DNA of 6,479 nucleotides. It comes from Pseudomonadota bacterium. Its GTDB lineage: Bacteria > Pseudomonadota > Gammaproteobacteria > Acidiferrobacterales > UBA6901. Position 1 is the stretch's first letter. Every line of letters begins with the position of its first letter. The position numbers and the translations under genes are program-made. Below, piece after piece: positions 1 through 5,136 of the stretch. The stretch is taken from assembly GCA_021785795.1 (NCBI GenBank), contig JAJYEK010000200.1, positions 1 through 6,479 of the forward strand. Reading direction: 5' to 3'. Under the pieces are notes generated by a model. The model was not told where the DNA came from. It worked only from the letters and a program-made list of their open reading frames with translations, and searched no databases.

Positions 1-1
1 G

Positions 2-490
2 CTTCCGCTGAGTGTCGTGGCCCGAGGGTATCGAGCCGTCTACGAACCTTCGGCGATCCTGACGGAGGATGCTTTGCGGTCCGGGAACGACGAATATGCG
101 ATGCGGGTCAGGGTCGCTCTGCGGGCACTCTGGGCCATGCTCGATGTCCGCGAGCTGTTCAATCCGCTGAAGCACGGTATTTATGCCTGGCAGCTGTTGT
201 CACACAAGGCGTTGCGATACACCGCGTTCGTCCCGCTAGTGGCCCTGTTTGTATCCAATGCTGCGCTGGTCAGCGGTGCGCATGGCGTCTTTTTTGAGGG
301 AATTTTCGGTGGCCAGGTTGCCCTGTGGTTTCTGGCGCTGACGGGCAGGGTCTTCGAGGGCCGGCGGACGCAGAACAGGGTCAGCACCTTTGCATATTAT
401 TTTGCCCTGCTGAACATTGCCTCCGCGCACGCGTTTCTGAAGTTTGCGTTGAGGCAGAAGAAAGTCATCTGGGAGCCGCGTACTGGTTGA
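2..490 (+). CDS. Family 2 glycosyltransferase, C-terminal part (cut by left edge)
   Basis: The reading frame is open from base 2, so the gene begins outside the window; the GTG at 17 is an internal codon, not a start. The visible 162 residues begin just before ARGYRAVYEPSA, which matches the segment after the catalytic core in processive-type GT2 enzymes (the usual form is GYRVVYEP.A...E). Next comes a basic stretch, RVRVALRALWAM, and then two or three hydrophobic segments (about YTAFVPLVALFVSNAALV, GGQVALWFLALTG and FAYYFALLNIASAHAFLKFAL). The protein ends in WEPRTG, a common ending in this family. The nucleotide-sugar binding and catalytic aspartates lie upstream and cannot be checked. The likely role is sugar transfer at the inner face of the cytoplasmic membrane during polysaccharide assembly. 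Its TGA stop (488-490) overlaps the ATG of the following glycosyltransferase stub, so the two were once translationally coupled. The family call is firm; the donor and acceptor are unknown. Confidence 0.85.
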   Translation, partial: LPLSVVARGYRAVYEPSAILTEDALRSGNDEYAMRVRVALRALWAMLDVRELFNPLKHGIYAWQLLSHKALRYTAFVPLVALFVSNAALVSGAHGVFFEGIFGGQVALWFLALTGRVFEGRRTQNRVSTFAYYFALLNIASAHAFLKFALRQKKVIWEPRTG

Positions 491-603
491 TGGATCGTGC
501 CCCGATCAAAGTGCTCTATCTGATGGATACGTACGCGCACCTTGCGGGTTGTAAGATGTGCCGCTGGCGAGCCGCCGGGACGAGAAAGGAGACTGATCGC
601 TGA
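490..603 (+). pseudogene. Stub of a GT4 glycosyltransferase gene (N-terminus only)
   Basis: An ATG at 490 overlaps the upstream GT2 stop in the arrangement TGATG, which is typical of coupled genes in an operon. The product starts MDRAPIKVLYLMDTYAHLAG. This looks like the first beta strand and glycine loop of a GT-B fold family 4 glycosyltransferase (compare KVLHVIDSGGLYGAE at the start of the intact enzyme at 1833). After this glycine the frame continues only into an unrelated tail (CKMCRWRAAG...) and stops at 601-603 after 37 codons. No later part of a GT4 enzyme (the SHG strand, the PNGI loop or the E-x7-E motif) could be found in any frame before 743. I read it as a GT4 gene whose body was deleted. 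A genuine short peptide gene is possible but less likely, and homology over only about 20 residues keeps this call moderate. Confidence 0.5.
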
Positions 604-609
604 GTTTGT

Positions 610-635
610 CCGTGCCCACTCTGGCACGGTGTTTG
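610..635 (+). terminator. Candidate intrinsic terminator
   Basis: CCGTGCC (610-616) and GGCACGG (623-629) form a perfect 7-bp GC-rich stem around a six-base loop, followed by the modest T-rich run TGTTT. The hairpin lies just after the stop of the broken glycosyltransferase stub and before the promoter-like sequence ahead of the deacetylase, a sensible place to end an upstream transcript. The T-tract is short and interrupted, so termination may be weak. Confidence 0.45.
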
Positions 636-670
636 CAAAAGGTGGGTAAGGGCGTTTCGGTCTGCTCGAA

Positions 671-697
671 TTGCGAGGACAGGCAGCTATCTATAAA
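671..697 (+). promoter_or_regulatory. Weak candidate promoter ahead of the deacetylase
   Basis: A -35-like TTGCGA (671-676) and a -10-like TATAAA (692-697) lie upstream of the chosen deacetylase ATG at 743 and downstream of the candidate terminator at 610-635. The 15-base spacer is shorter than the usual 16-18, so this is a tentative sigma-70-type call resting mostly on position and on the good -10 box. If it is real, the transcript would start about 35-40 bases before the ATG, and the in-frame TTG at 671 could not be the translation start. Confidence 0.3.
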
Positions 698-742
698 AGC
701 GGGGAAAGGCTGGTTGCGAGCAAAAGAAGGGGGACGGAGGGC

Positions 743-1810
743 ATGGGTGCACGCGATGACAACGGTGCAATAAAAGGCAAAAAGCTTAGCCTGCGACGTC
801 TGGCCGCAGATGTGCTCTGTGCGGCGAGTGGTTTGCGCCTGGGGCGCTGGATGACAAGGCGCGTCCCGCGGATTTTGCTGTATCACCGTTTCGGATCGGA
901 CGACGAGGGGCGAAGAACCTGCGCGGACATATTCGCCCAGCAAGTGATATTTCTCAAAAGGCATTGCCATGTCATGGCGATGGCTGAACTCGGCGAGCGG
1001 CTGAGGGCGGGGGAAAGCCTGCCAGACAACACCGTCGTAATCACAGTGGATGATGGATACGAGGACTTCTACACCCACGCATTTCCGGTATTGAGCAGAT
1101 ATGGGCTCCCTGCAACATTTTATGTGACCACCGGCTTTGTAGACCGGAGGTTGTGGCTGTGGCCGGACACCGTCAGCTATATGCTTGAAAACACGACGCT
1201 CCGTCAGTGGCCACTTACGATTAAGGGAGAAGAACGTCTCTGCAGTCCGCAGGACAAGCGGGAGAGGCGGAAACTGTGGAGCGAAATCTGCCAGTACTGC
1301 CTGTCGCTTGAAGAGCAGCAGAGGCATCTTTTTCTGGCTGATCTGGCAGTGCGCCTGGAAGTTAATGTGCCGGCAGAGATTCCCAGTGACTGCGCGCCGG
1401 TGTCATATCAGCAGCTTCAGGAGATGAGCCGGTCCGGTATCGAGATCGGTGCCCACACGGCCACGCATCCCAGGCTCGTCAAGATTCCTGAAGGACAGCT
1501 TGCGGAAGAGATTGTGGGGGCCAAACGGAGGATTGAGGAAATAATCGGGCAGCCGGTACTCTCGTTTTCGTATCCAAACGGCGACACGGACGACTATGAT
1601 GAACGGCTGAAGAATCTGGTGGAAAAGGCCGGTTACCTGTCGGCGGCGGTGGCGTTTCCCGATGCAGGAACCTGGGATCGCTTCGAAATCGGGCGATACT
1701 CGGTGGGGTCTGACATGCGCGAGTTCCAGTTCCTGCTTTCATGGCGGGGTATCTTTAGCCGGCCGAACCGCAGGGTCGACGCAACGCCGCGCTGGAGGTA
1801 TGGATTTTAG
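743..1810 (+). CDS. Polysaccharide deacetylase (NodB-type, CE4)
   Basis: This is a 355-residue protein of the NodB-homology, carbohydrate esterase 4 family, whose members use a divalent metal to remove N- or O-acetyl groups from glycans. The family motifs are visible in order: LLYHRF near residues 45-50; TVDDGYEDF near 101-109, with the catalytic Asp and metal-binding Asp at 103-104; GAHTATH near 236-242, giving the metal-binding His-x3-His pair; and SFSYPNGD near 274-281. The stretch of about 130 residues between motifs one and two is long for a minimal NodB domain and holds an Arg/Glu-rich helical insert (about 165-205). No signal peptide is evident, so it may act in the cytoplasm or at the membrane on lipid-linked intermediates. 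I chose ATG 743 because purine-rich AAGGGGG (727-733) lies nine bases upstream; an in-frame TTG at 671 would add 24 uncharacteristic residues. The next gene follows after 22 bases. The exact glycan substrate is unknown. Confidence 0.88.
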   Translation: MGARDDNGAIKGKKLSLRRLAADVLCAASGLRLGRWMTRRVPRILLYHRFGSDDEGRRTCADIFAQQVIFLKRHCHVMAMAELGERLRAGESLPDNTVVITVDDGYEDFYTHAFPVLSRYGLPATFYVTTGFVDRRLWLWPDTVSYMLENTTLRQWPLTIKGEERLCSPQDKRERRKLWSEICQYCLSLEEQQRHLFLADLAVRLEVNVPAEIPSDCAPVSYQQLQEMSRSGIEIGAHTATHPRLVKIPEGQLAEEIVGAKRRIEEIIGQPVLSFSYPNGDTDDYDERLKNLVEKAGYLSAAVAFPDAGTWDRFEIGRYSVGSDMREFQFLLSWRGIFSRPNRRVDATPRWRYGF

Positions 1811-1817
1811 CACCTCT

Positions 1818-1826
1818 GGAAGGAAG
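1818..1826 (+). promoter_or_regulatory. Ribosome binding site that decides the start of the next gene
   Basis: GGAAGGAAG ends six bases before the GTG at 1833, a normal Shine-Dalgarno spacing. The competing in-frame ATG at 1800 is preceded by a strong GGAGGT (1794-1799), but that sequence touches the ATG with no spacer and so is badly placed for it. The GTG start also places the first beta strand, KVLHVID, at the very N-terminus, as is usual in GT4 enzymes. Confidence 0.55.
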
Positions 1827-1832
1827 TTGGCC

Positions 1833-3008
1833 GTGAAAGTGCTTCATGTAATTGACAGCGGCGGGCTTTACGGTGCCGAAACGATGCTTCTGCACCTGGC
1901 GGGGGCTCAGTCTGCGCTGGGTATTTCTCCGGTGATCTGCAGCATCGGGGAGCGGCACATTGCCCGCAAGGAGCTGGAAGCAAAGGCTGAAGCGCTCGGC
2001 ATCCCGGTGCATCCGATCCGTATGCGGCGCGGCGTGAATTTCGTCGGAGCTCTGGGGATACTGCGCTACGCGAAACAGAACAGGTTCGAAGTGCTTCACT
2101 CGCACGGCTACAAGGGGAACATCCTTGTCGGGCTGATCCCGCCATATCTGCGTAACATCCCATTGGTCAGCACGCTGCACGGCTGGACCAGTACTGGCGC
2201 CGGTCGCGTACTGGGGCTGTACGAACAAATTGACCGGATGAGCCTGCGGTTTCACGATGCAGTCGTAGCGGTCAGCGCACAGATGCTGGAAGACGCCCGC
2301 CTAGCGAGTTCTGTCCGTAGAAGAATGACGGTGATTCCGAACGGGATTCCGACAGCAGCCGGCGGCGAAACGCTGACAGCCCAGGAGGTGCAGAATTTTG
2401 CGGAATTTTCCAAGGGCGCGTTTACAATCGGCGCAATCGGCCGGCTGTCACCAGAAAAGGCGTATCATCATCTGCTGGAGGCGGTGGCTATTCTGCGTGC
2501 CGAGGGCAGGAGCGTCCGGCTTGCGGTCATCGGTGAGGGGCCGGAACGGGCGCATCTCGAAGCGCAGGCTACCCGTCTTGGGCTGCAGGACAGTGTGCAT
2601 TTGGCTGGGTACCGAAATAATGCGGAGAAGTATCTAAGCCTGTTTGATGTTTTTGTGATCAGCTCGTTGACGGAAGGGTGTCCAATGACCCTGCTGGAGG
2701 CGGCAAGAGCAAGAACGGCCATTGTAGCGACGTCCGTCGGTGCGATTCCCCGCGTTGTACCAGACGGGCAAGGGGCGGTGCTCGTGGAGCCCGGAAGGCC
2801 GGCCGCGCTTGCGCGGGGGATTGCCCGGGTGATGGACGATCCTGGCCAGACCGCGGCAATGACAGACTTTGCGCATCGCGTATTTTCCGCGTCGTACACG
2901 AGTGACCGGATGGCCGAAGAATATCTTTCAGTCTATCGTCAGGTTCTTGTGTATCCGGTCCGGCGAAGCGGGTGTCCGGGACCCGGGAACCCGTGCGGGT
3001 TAGTCTGA
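1833..3008 (+). CDS. GT4 family glycosyltransferase
   Basis: This 391-residue protein is a complete GT-B fold, retaining glycosyltransferase of family 4. It opens with KVLHVIDSGGLYGAE (2-16), the N-terminal strand and Gly-rich loop. Then come LHSHGYKGN (88-96) and PLVSTLHGW (110-118) of the acceptor domain, VIPNGI (167-172) at the inter-domain linker, GAIGRLSPEKA (200-210) opening the nucleotide-sugar binding domain, LAVIGEGPE (230-238), and the E-x7-E pair at Glu281 and Glu289 in EGCPMTLLE. It would transfer a sugar from an activated donor to a lipid-linked acceptor at the cytoplasmic membrane face; donor and acceptor cannot be deduced. It lies 22 bases after the deacetylase and 54 bases before the polymerase-like gene, so the three are probably co-transcribed. 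If ATG 1800 were used, the protein would be 402 residues and would overlap the deacetylase by 11 bases. The last ~15 residues (VRRSGCPGPGNPCGLV) are Gly/Pro-rich, do not look like a GT4 tail, and are encoded by palindromic DNA. Confidence 0.9.
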   Translation: MKVLHVIDSGGLYGAETMLLHLAGAQSALGISPVICSIGERHIARKELEAKAEALGIPVHPIRMRRGVNFVGALGILRYAKQNRFEVLHSHGYKGNILVGLIPPYLRNIPLVSTLHGWTSTGAGRVLGLYEQIDRMSLRFHDAVVAVSAQMLEDARLASSVRRRMTVIPNGIPTAAGGETLTAQEVQNFAEFSKGAFTIGAIGRLSPEKAYHHLLEAVAILRAEGRSVRLAVIGEGPERAHLEAQATRLGLQDSVHLAGYRNNAEKYLSLFDVFVISSLTEGCPMTLLEAARARTAIVATSVGAIPRVVPDGQGAVLVEPGRPAALARGIARVMDDPGQTAAMTDFAHRVFSASYTSDRMAEEYLSVYRQVLVYPVRRSGCPGPGNPCGLV

Positions 3009-3048
3009 TGGCCTGTCCCGGCGCATACCGATCAAAGTACAGGCGCCG
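2976..3048 (+). repeat. Nested and overlapping inverted repeats at the gene junction
   Basis: CCGGGAC (2976-2982) pairs with GTCCCGG (3015-3021) and encloses a small hairpin, AACCC (2988-2992) with GGGTT (2997-3001). A third pair, CGGCGC (3019-3024) with GCGCCG (3043-3048), shares bases 3019-3021 with the first, so the two larger stems cannot form together. The block spans the glycosyltransferase stop and ends 14 bases before the ATG at 3063. No T-run follows, so it is not an ordinary intrinsic terminator. It could tune expression of the downstream membrane protein, or it could be a chance result of GC-rich sequence. Confidence 0.3.
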
Positions 3049-3062
3049 ACATAGGCAATGAA

Positions 3063-4337
3063 ATGGAAAAAGCAGGATTCAGGCTCTATCTGCTGTTCAT
3101 GATGAGTTACCTTCTGCATCTGCCGGCGAGGTTTATGTTCCTGGCCACGATCAGATCGGATTTTCTTCTCATGGGCGCAATCATGGCGATCATCGTAATG
3201 CGTGGTCGATCCTCAGATCCGCCGCAGGTTGAGGGCAATTCGGAAAACATCCTGTGGGCGCTCATTGCATACATACTGGCTACGCTGTTTCTCGTGAAAT
3301 GGCCGGGCAGCGTGCTCCATGCCGGAATTCCAGGTCTGGCAAAGTCTGTGGTGTTCTTTTTCTTTACTGCGTATCTTGTCGAAACTGAAAAAGAACTCGC
3401 CCTTCTGATTGCCTGTTTTGTGGGAGGGCAGCTGTTTCGGGTCGCTGAACCGCTGTATATGCATGTGACTAGCGGCTATTGGGGACAATCAACCTACATG
3501 GGTCCAGATCTTTTTCTGAAACGGCTGTCGGGTGCGCCAGCGGACATCATTAATCCGAATGGTTTGGCTTATGTAATCTTGTCGATATTGCCATTTTTGC
3601 ACTACTTCCTGACGGGGCGGTCGGTCAGGAAGTTCATACTATATGTTGTGATATTCGGGATCTTAATGTACGCGCTCGCATTGACGCAATCTCGCACGGG
3701 TCTGGTGGGATTGGTGATGTTTACGCTGATGGTGATGTGGAAGGGGCGGTACCGGTTCTTGACTGGGGTCATCGTGCTCGGCGCGATCCTGGTGGTTCCG
3801 AGCATGATGACCCCGCTGCAGCGGGATAGGTATCTGTCGACCGTCGATCACCACGTAGCCGGAGCAGCTACCGCGGAAGGACGAATTACCGGAATAATCA
3901 ACACGTTCAAAGTAGGAATGCAGGCGCCGATATTCGGCCACGGCCTGGGTACCTCGGAGGAAGCCAACGGACACGCGCTTGGGGACTGGCAGCCGTCGCA
4001 TGATCTCTTTACGGAGGTCTTAGAGGAGCTCGGTACGGTCGGACTGGTCATTTACCTATTATATCTCTGGTCCATATTCAAGAACGTGCACGCGAGCCTG
4101 CGCGATTTGTCCAGAGTATCGGATTCACCAAGTACGATCAGGTCGGCAGCGAATGCGATGCACGTCTGGATATGGGTATATCTGTTAACGAGTGTGGCGT
4201 CGTATGGTCTTTCGACGTACGACTGGTACTTGATCGGTGGGCTCGCATTGGTGATCCGACGATTAATTGTCCAGCGTTATGCGGATAGTACAGAAAAGGT
4301 CGAAGTAGAAAGCGGGGCCGAATGGCGGTCGGGATAG
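3063..4337 (+). CDS. O-antigen polymerase/ligase-type membrane protein (Wzy/WaaL superfamily)
   Basis: This is a 424-residue, very hydrophobic protein with roughly ten membrane segments. Features typical of the Wzy_C / O-antigen ligase superfamily are RLSGAPADIINPNGLA (154-169), which resembles the R.sG...dpN.lA pattern; TQSRTGLVGL (208-217), the SRTG segment; and a large periplasmic loop (about 250-315) containing FGHGLGTSEEANG. The loop ends in QPSHDLFTEVLEELG (310-324), which carries the conserved His (313) just before a membrane helix. Family members polymerise lipid-linked repeat units or ligate glycan to lipid A core or protein at the periplasmic face. Sequence alone does not separate these roles, so no gene symbol is given. 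The ribosome binding site before the ATG at 3063 is weak (AGG at 3053-3055), and overlapping inverted repeats lie just upstream. The coding sequence ends in a hydrophilic tail rich in Glu, and insertion-sequence debris begins within a few bases of the TAG stop. The tail may therefore have been altered by that event. Confidence 0.87.
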   Translation: MEKAGFRLYLLFMMSYLLHLPARFMFLATIRSDFLLMGAIMAIIVMRGRSSDPPQVEGNSENILWALIAYILATLFLVKWPGSVLHAGIPGLAKSVVFFFFTAYLVETEKELALLIACFVGGQLFRVAEPLYMHVTSGYWGQSTYMGPDLFLKRLSGAPADIINPNGLAYVILSILPFLHYFLTGRSVRKFILYVVIFGILMYALALTQSRTGLVGLVMFTLMVMWKGRYRFLTGVIVLGAILVVPSMMTPLQRDRYLSTVDHHVAGAATAEGRITGIINTFKVGMQAPIFGHGLGTSEEANGHALGDWQPSHDLFTEVLEELGTVGLVIYLLYLWSIFKNVHASLRDLSRVSDSPSTIRSAANAMHVWIWVYLLTSVASYGLSTYDWYLIGGLALVIRRLIVQRYADSTEKVEVESGAEWRSG

Positions 4338-4342
4338 GCGGG

Positions 4343-4681
4343 TATATATGCGCCACGGCCGCACTGAAGAACCCCAGGAACTGGAGCGAACGCCAGGGCC
4401 AGACATTCCCAACGCGGGACCCGCCAAGAAGTTCTTCGACCGCTGGTATTTTTTGGGCAATTCACTCCCGTCTACCCCCGATCATCGAAGCTGCCAGAAC
4501 CCTCAAGCGTCATCTGCCTGGGTTGCTCACCTACACAAAGCACCGCATCACGAACGCGGCCTCCGAAGGCACCAACGGCCGGATGCAGCTCTTCAAGGCC
4601 AATGCCCAGGGCTATCGCAACTTCATTCTGTATTGGATCGCTATTCTCTTTCATTGCGGAACAGGCTTGATCTCTACTCCG
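4343..4681 (+). pseudogene. ISL3-family transposase, C-terminal fragment, frame-broken
   Basis: Two forward frames carry pieces of one protein. The first frame gives ALKNPRNWSERQ (from about 4361), resembling the LLKNPENLSERQ segment of ISL3 transposases. The second frame gives AKKFFDRWYF (ending about 4452). The first frame resumes as FWAIHSRLPPIIEAARTLKRHLPG, then HRITNAASEGTNGRMQLFKA, then GYRNF and IAILFHCG. The Glu in ASEGTN (4565-4567) sits where ISL3 enzymes carry the third catalytic acid of the DDE triad. The second break falls in a run of six T (4449-4454); removing one T restores WYFWAIHSRL. Only about 20 codons separate the KNPRN and FFDRWYF blocks, where full-length relatives have roughly twice that or more, so an internal deletion is likely. 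The N-terminal half with the other catalytic residues is absent, so the protein cannot transpose the element. Confidence 0.8.
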
Positions 4682-4713
4682 TGGGCTGTGCACCATAAAC
4701 ATTCAACACCGCA

Positions 4714-4736
4714 CCCACACAAAAGTCCGAAGAGGC
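4714..4736 (+). repeat. Probable right terminal inverted repeat of the ISL3 relic
   Basis: Read on the - strand from 4736, the sequence is GCCTCTTCGGACTTTTGTG, continuing into TGGG. This resembles the GGCTCTTC... ends of ISL3-family elements, and it lies about 30-55 bases past the end of transposase homology, the normal position for the right end. The exact outer base is uncertain by one or two positions because there is no partner repeat to align. Confidence 0.6.
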
Positions 4737-4803
4737 GGTTTTTACATGCCTGCATACCTACGAGGTATTGGAGCGAAGTAATGGTTGGCGGATGTTTTGC
4801 GTG

Positions 4804-4938
4804 ATGCGGAGCTCGATATTGGCGGTGGTGCGCTGGCCGGTTGGCGGAATCCGCACTTACTTGCGGGATGTCTATCACCGGCGGATCAGAAGCGATACGA
4901 TTTCACGATCGTCGGACCCACTGCTGTCCGCGCTTGAG
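4804..4938 (+). pseudogene. Broken GT4 glycosyltransferase, first ~45 codons only
   Basis: From the ATG at 4804 the frame reads MRSSILAVVRWPVGGIRTYL, then RDVYHR. It matches the intact enzyme at 5137, which has ILVVVRWPVGGIRTYLRYVY. At about 4882-4884 one base is missing. In the shifted frame the match continues as DQKRYDFTIVGPT, aligned without gaps to DHDKYDFTILGPN of the intact gene. That frame ends at a TGA (4935-4937), and nothing recognisable of the remaining ~340 residues is present. GGCGGAT lies exactly ten bases before this ATG and also ten bases before the ATG at 5137, supporting both starts. The DNA is GC-rich and differs from the intact copy at many third positions, so this is a diverged homologue and not a recent duplicate. 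It is presumably the remains of an older gene of the cluster. Confidence 0.8.
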
Positions 4939-5119
4939 TTCAAACCCCTAGCAGTGGCGTAACAAAAAACAACCGAACCAGAACCGCAGTGACGAATTTA
5001 CACCACTTAACAAAATGCGACTGTTTTCCGATGATCAGGACAGGCACAGAGGAAATGGTGATTCAAGTGCCAGCGGGATTTGAAGTTCATCGGCATAGTA
5101 CTAACCTGCGTGCACAGAC
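4939..5119 (+). other. Gene-free spacer between the GT4 stub and the intact GT4 gene
   Basis: No convincing gene, RNA or hairpin terminator was found here. The sequence is more AT-rich than the stub before it and includes an A-rich run near 4964-4970. The junction between native and foreign DNA probably lies in this spacer. Together with the ISL3 relic and the stub, it makes 4338-5136 about 800 bases without a working gene. Confidence 0.5.
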
Positions 5120-5129
5120 GGCGGATAGG
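5120..5129 (+). promoter_or_regulatory. Ribosome binding site region of the intact GT4 gene
   Basis: GGCGGATAGG ends seven bases before the ATG at 5137 and includes the Shine-Dalgarno-like GGATAGG (5123-5129). The first seven bases recur at the same distance from the ATG of the upstream stub (4787-4793). The in-frame TTG at 5080 would add 19 residues absent from the related stub and is a poorer start. Confidence 0.5.
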
Positions 5130-5136
5130 CATAATC

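Larger units (their letters stand above)
4343..4736 (+). mobile_element. Relic of an ISL3-family insertion sequence (3' part with right end)
   Basis: This segment holds the C-terminal transposase remnant (4343-4681) followed by about 30 bases and a terminal inverted-repeat-like sequence ending near 4736. No matching left inverted repeat (expected to resemble GCCTCTTCGGACTTTTGTG) was seen upstream, so the left part of the element is missing. The bases just outside the right end, GGTTTTTA, would be an 8-bp target duplication, but no second copy is seen near 4340, as expected if the left side was deleted. The relic separates the polymerase-like gene from a broken glycosyltransferase. Confidence 0.7.

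Noticed and set aside
671..742. TTG 671 as the deacetylase start
   Set aside because: It would add 24 residues without family similarity and overlaps the promoter-like boxes; ATG 743 has a purine-rich ribosome site.
506..1327. Long - strand open frame of 273 codons opposite the start of the deacetylase
   Set aside because: It has no recognisable domain, a Pro/Arg-rich shadow composition, and lies opposite a gene with clear catalytic motifs.
1662..1832. N-terminal extension of the first GT4 enzyme back to ATG 1662 or ATG 1800
   Set aside because: The 1662 form would run deep inside the deacetylase with low-complexity sequence, and the 1800 form has no spacer after its Shine-Dalgarno. GT4 homology starts at GTG 1833.
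1755..2255. - strand open frame of 166 codons opposite the first GT4 gene
   Set aside because: It is a shadow of a well-supported coding region and has no family motifs of its own.
4990..5020. TTTACACCACTTAAC resembling sequences near IS256-type ends
   Set aside because: The similarity is recalled only loosely, there is no transposase and no matching inverted repeat, so it cannot be supported.
5043..5070. GTEEM echo of the GPNTEEM segment of the intact GT4 enzyme in the spacer
   Set aside because: Only a handful of residues match and the flanking sequence does not align, so chance is the best explanation.
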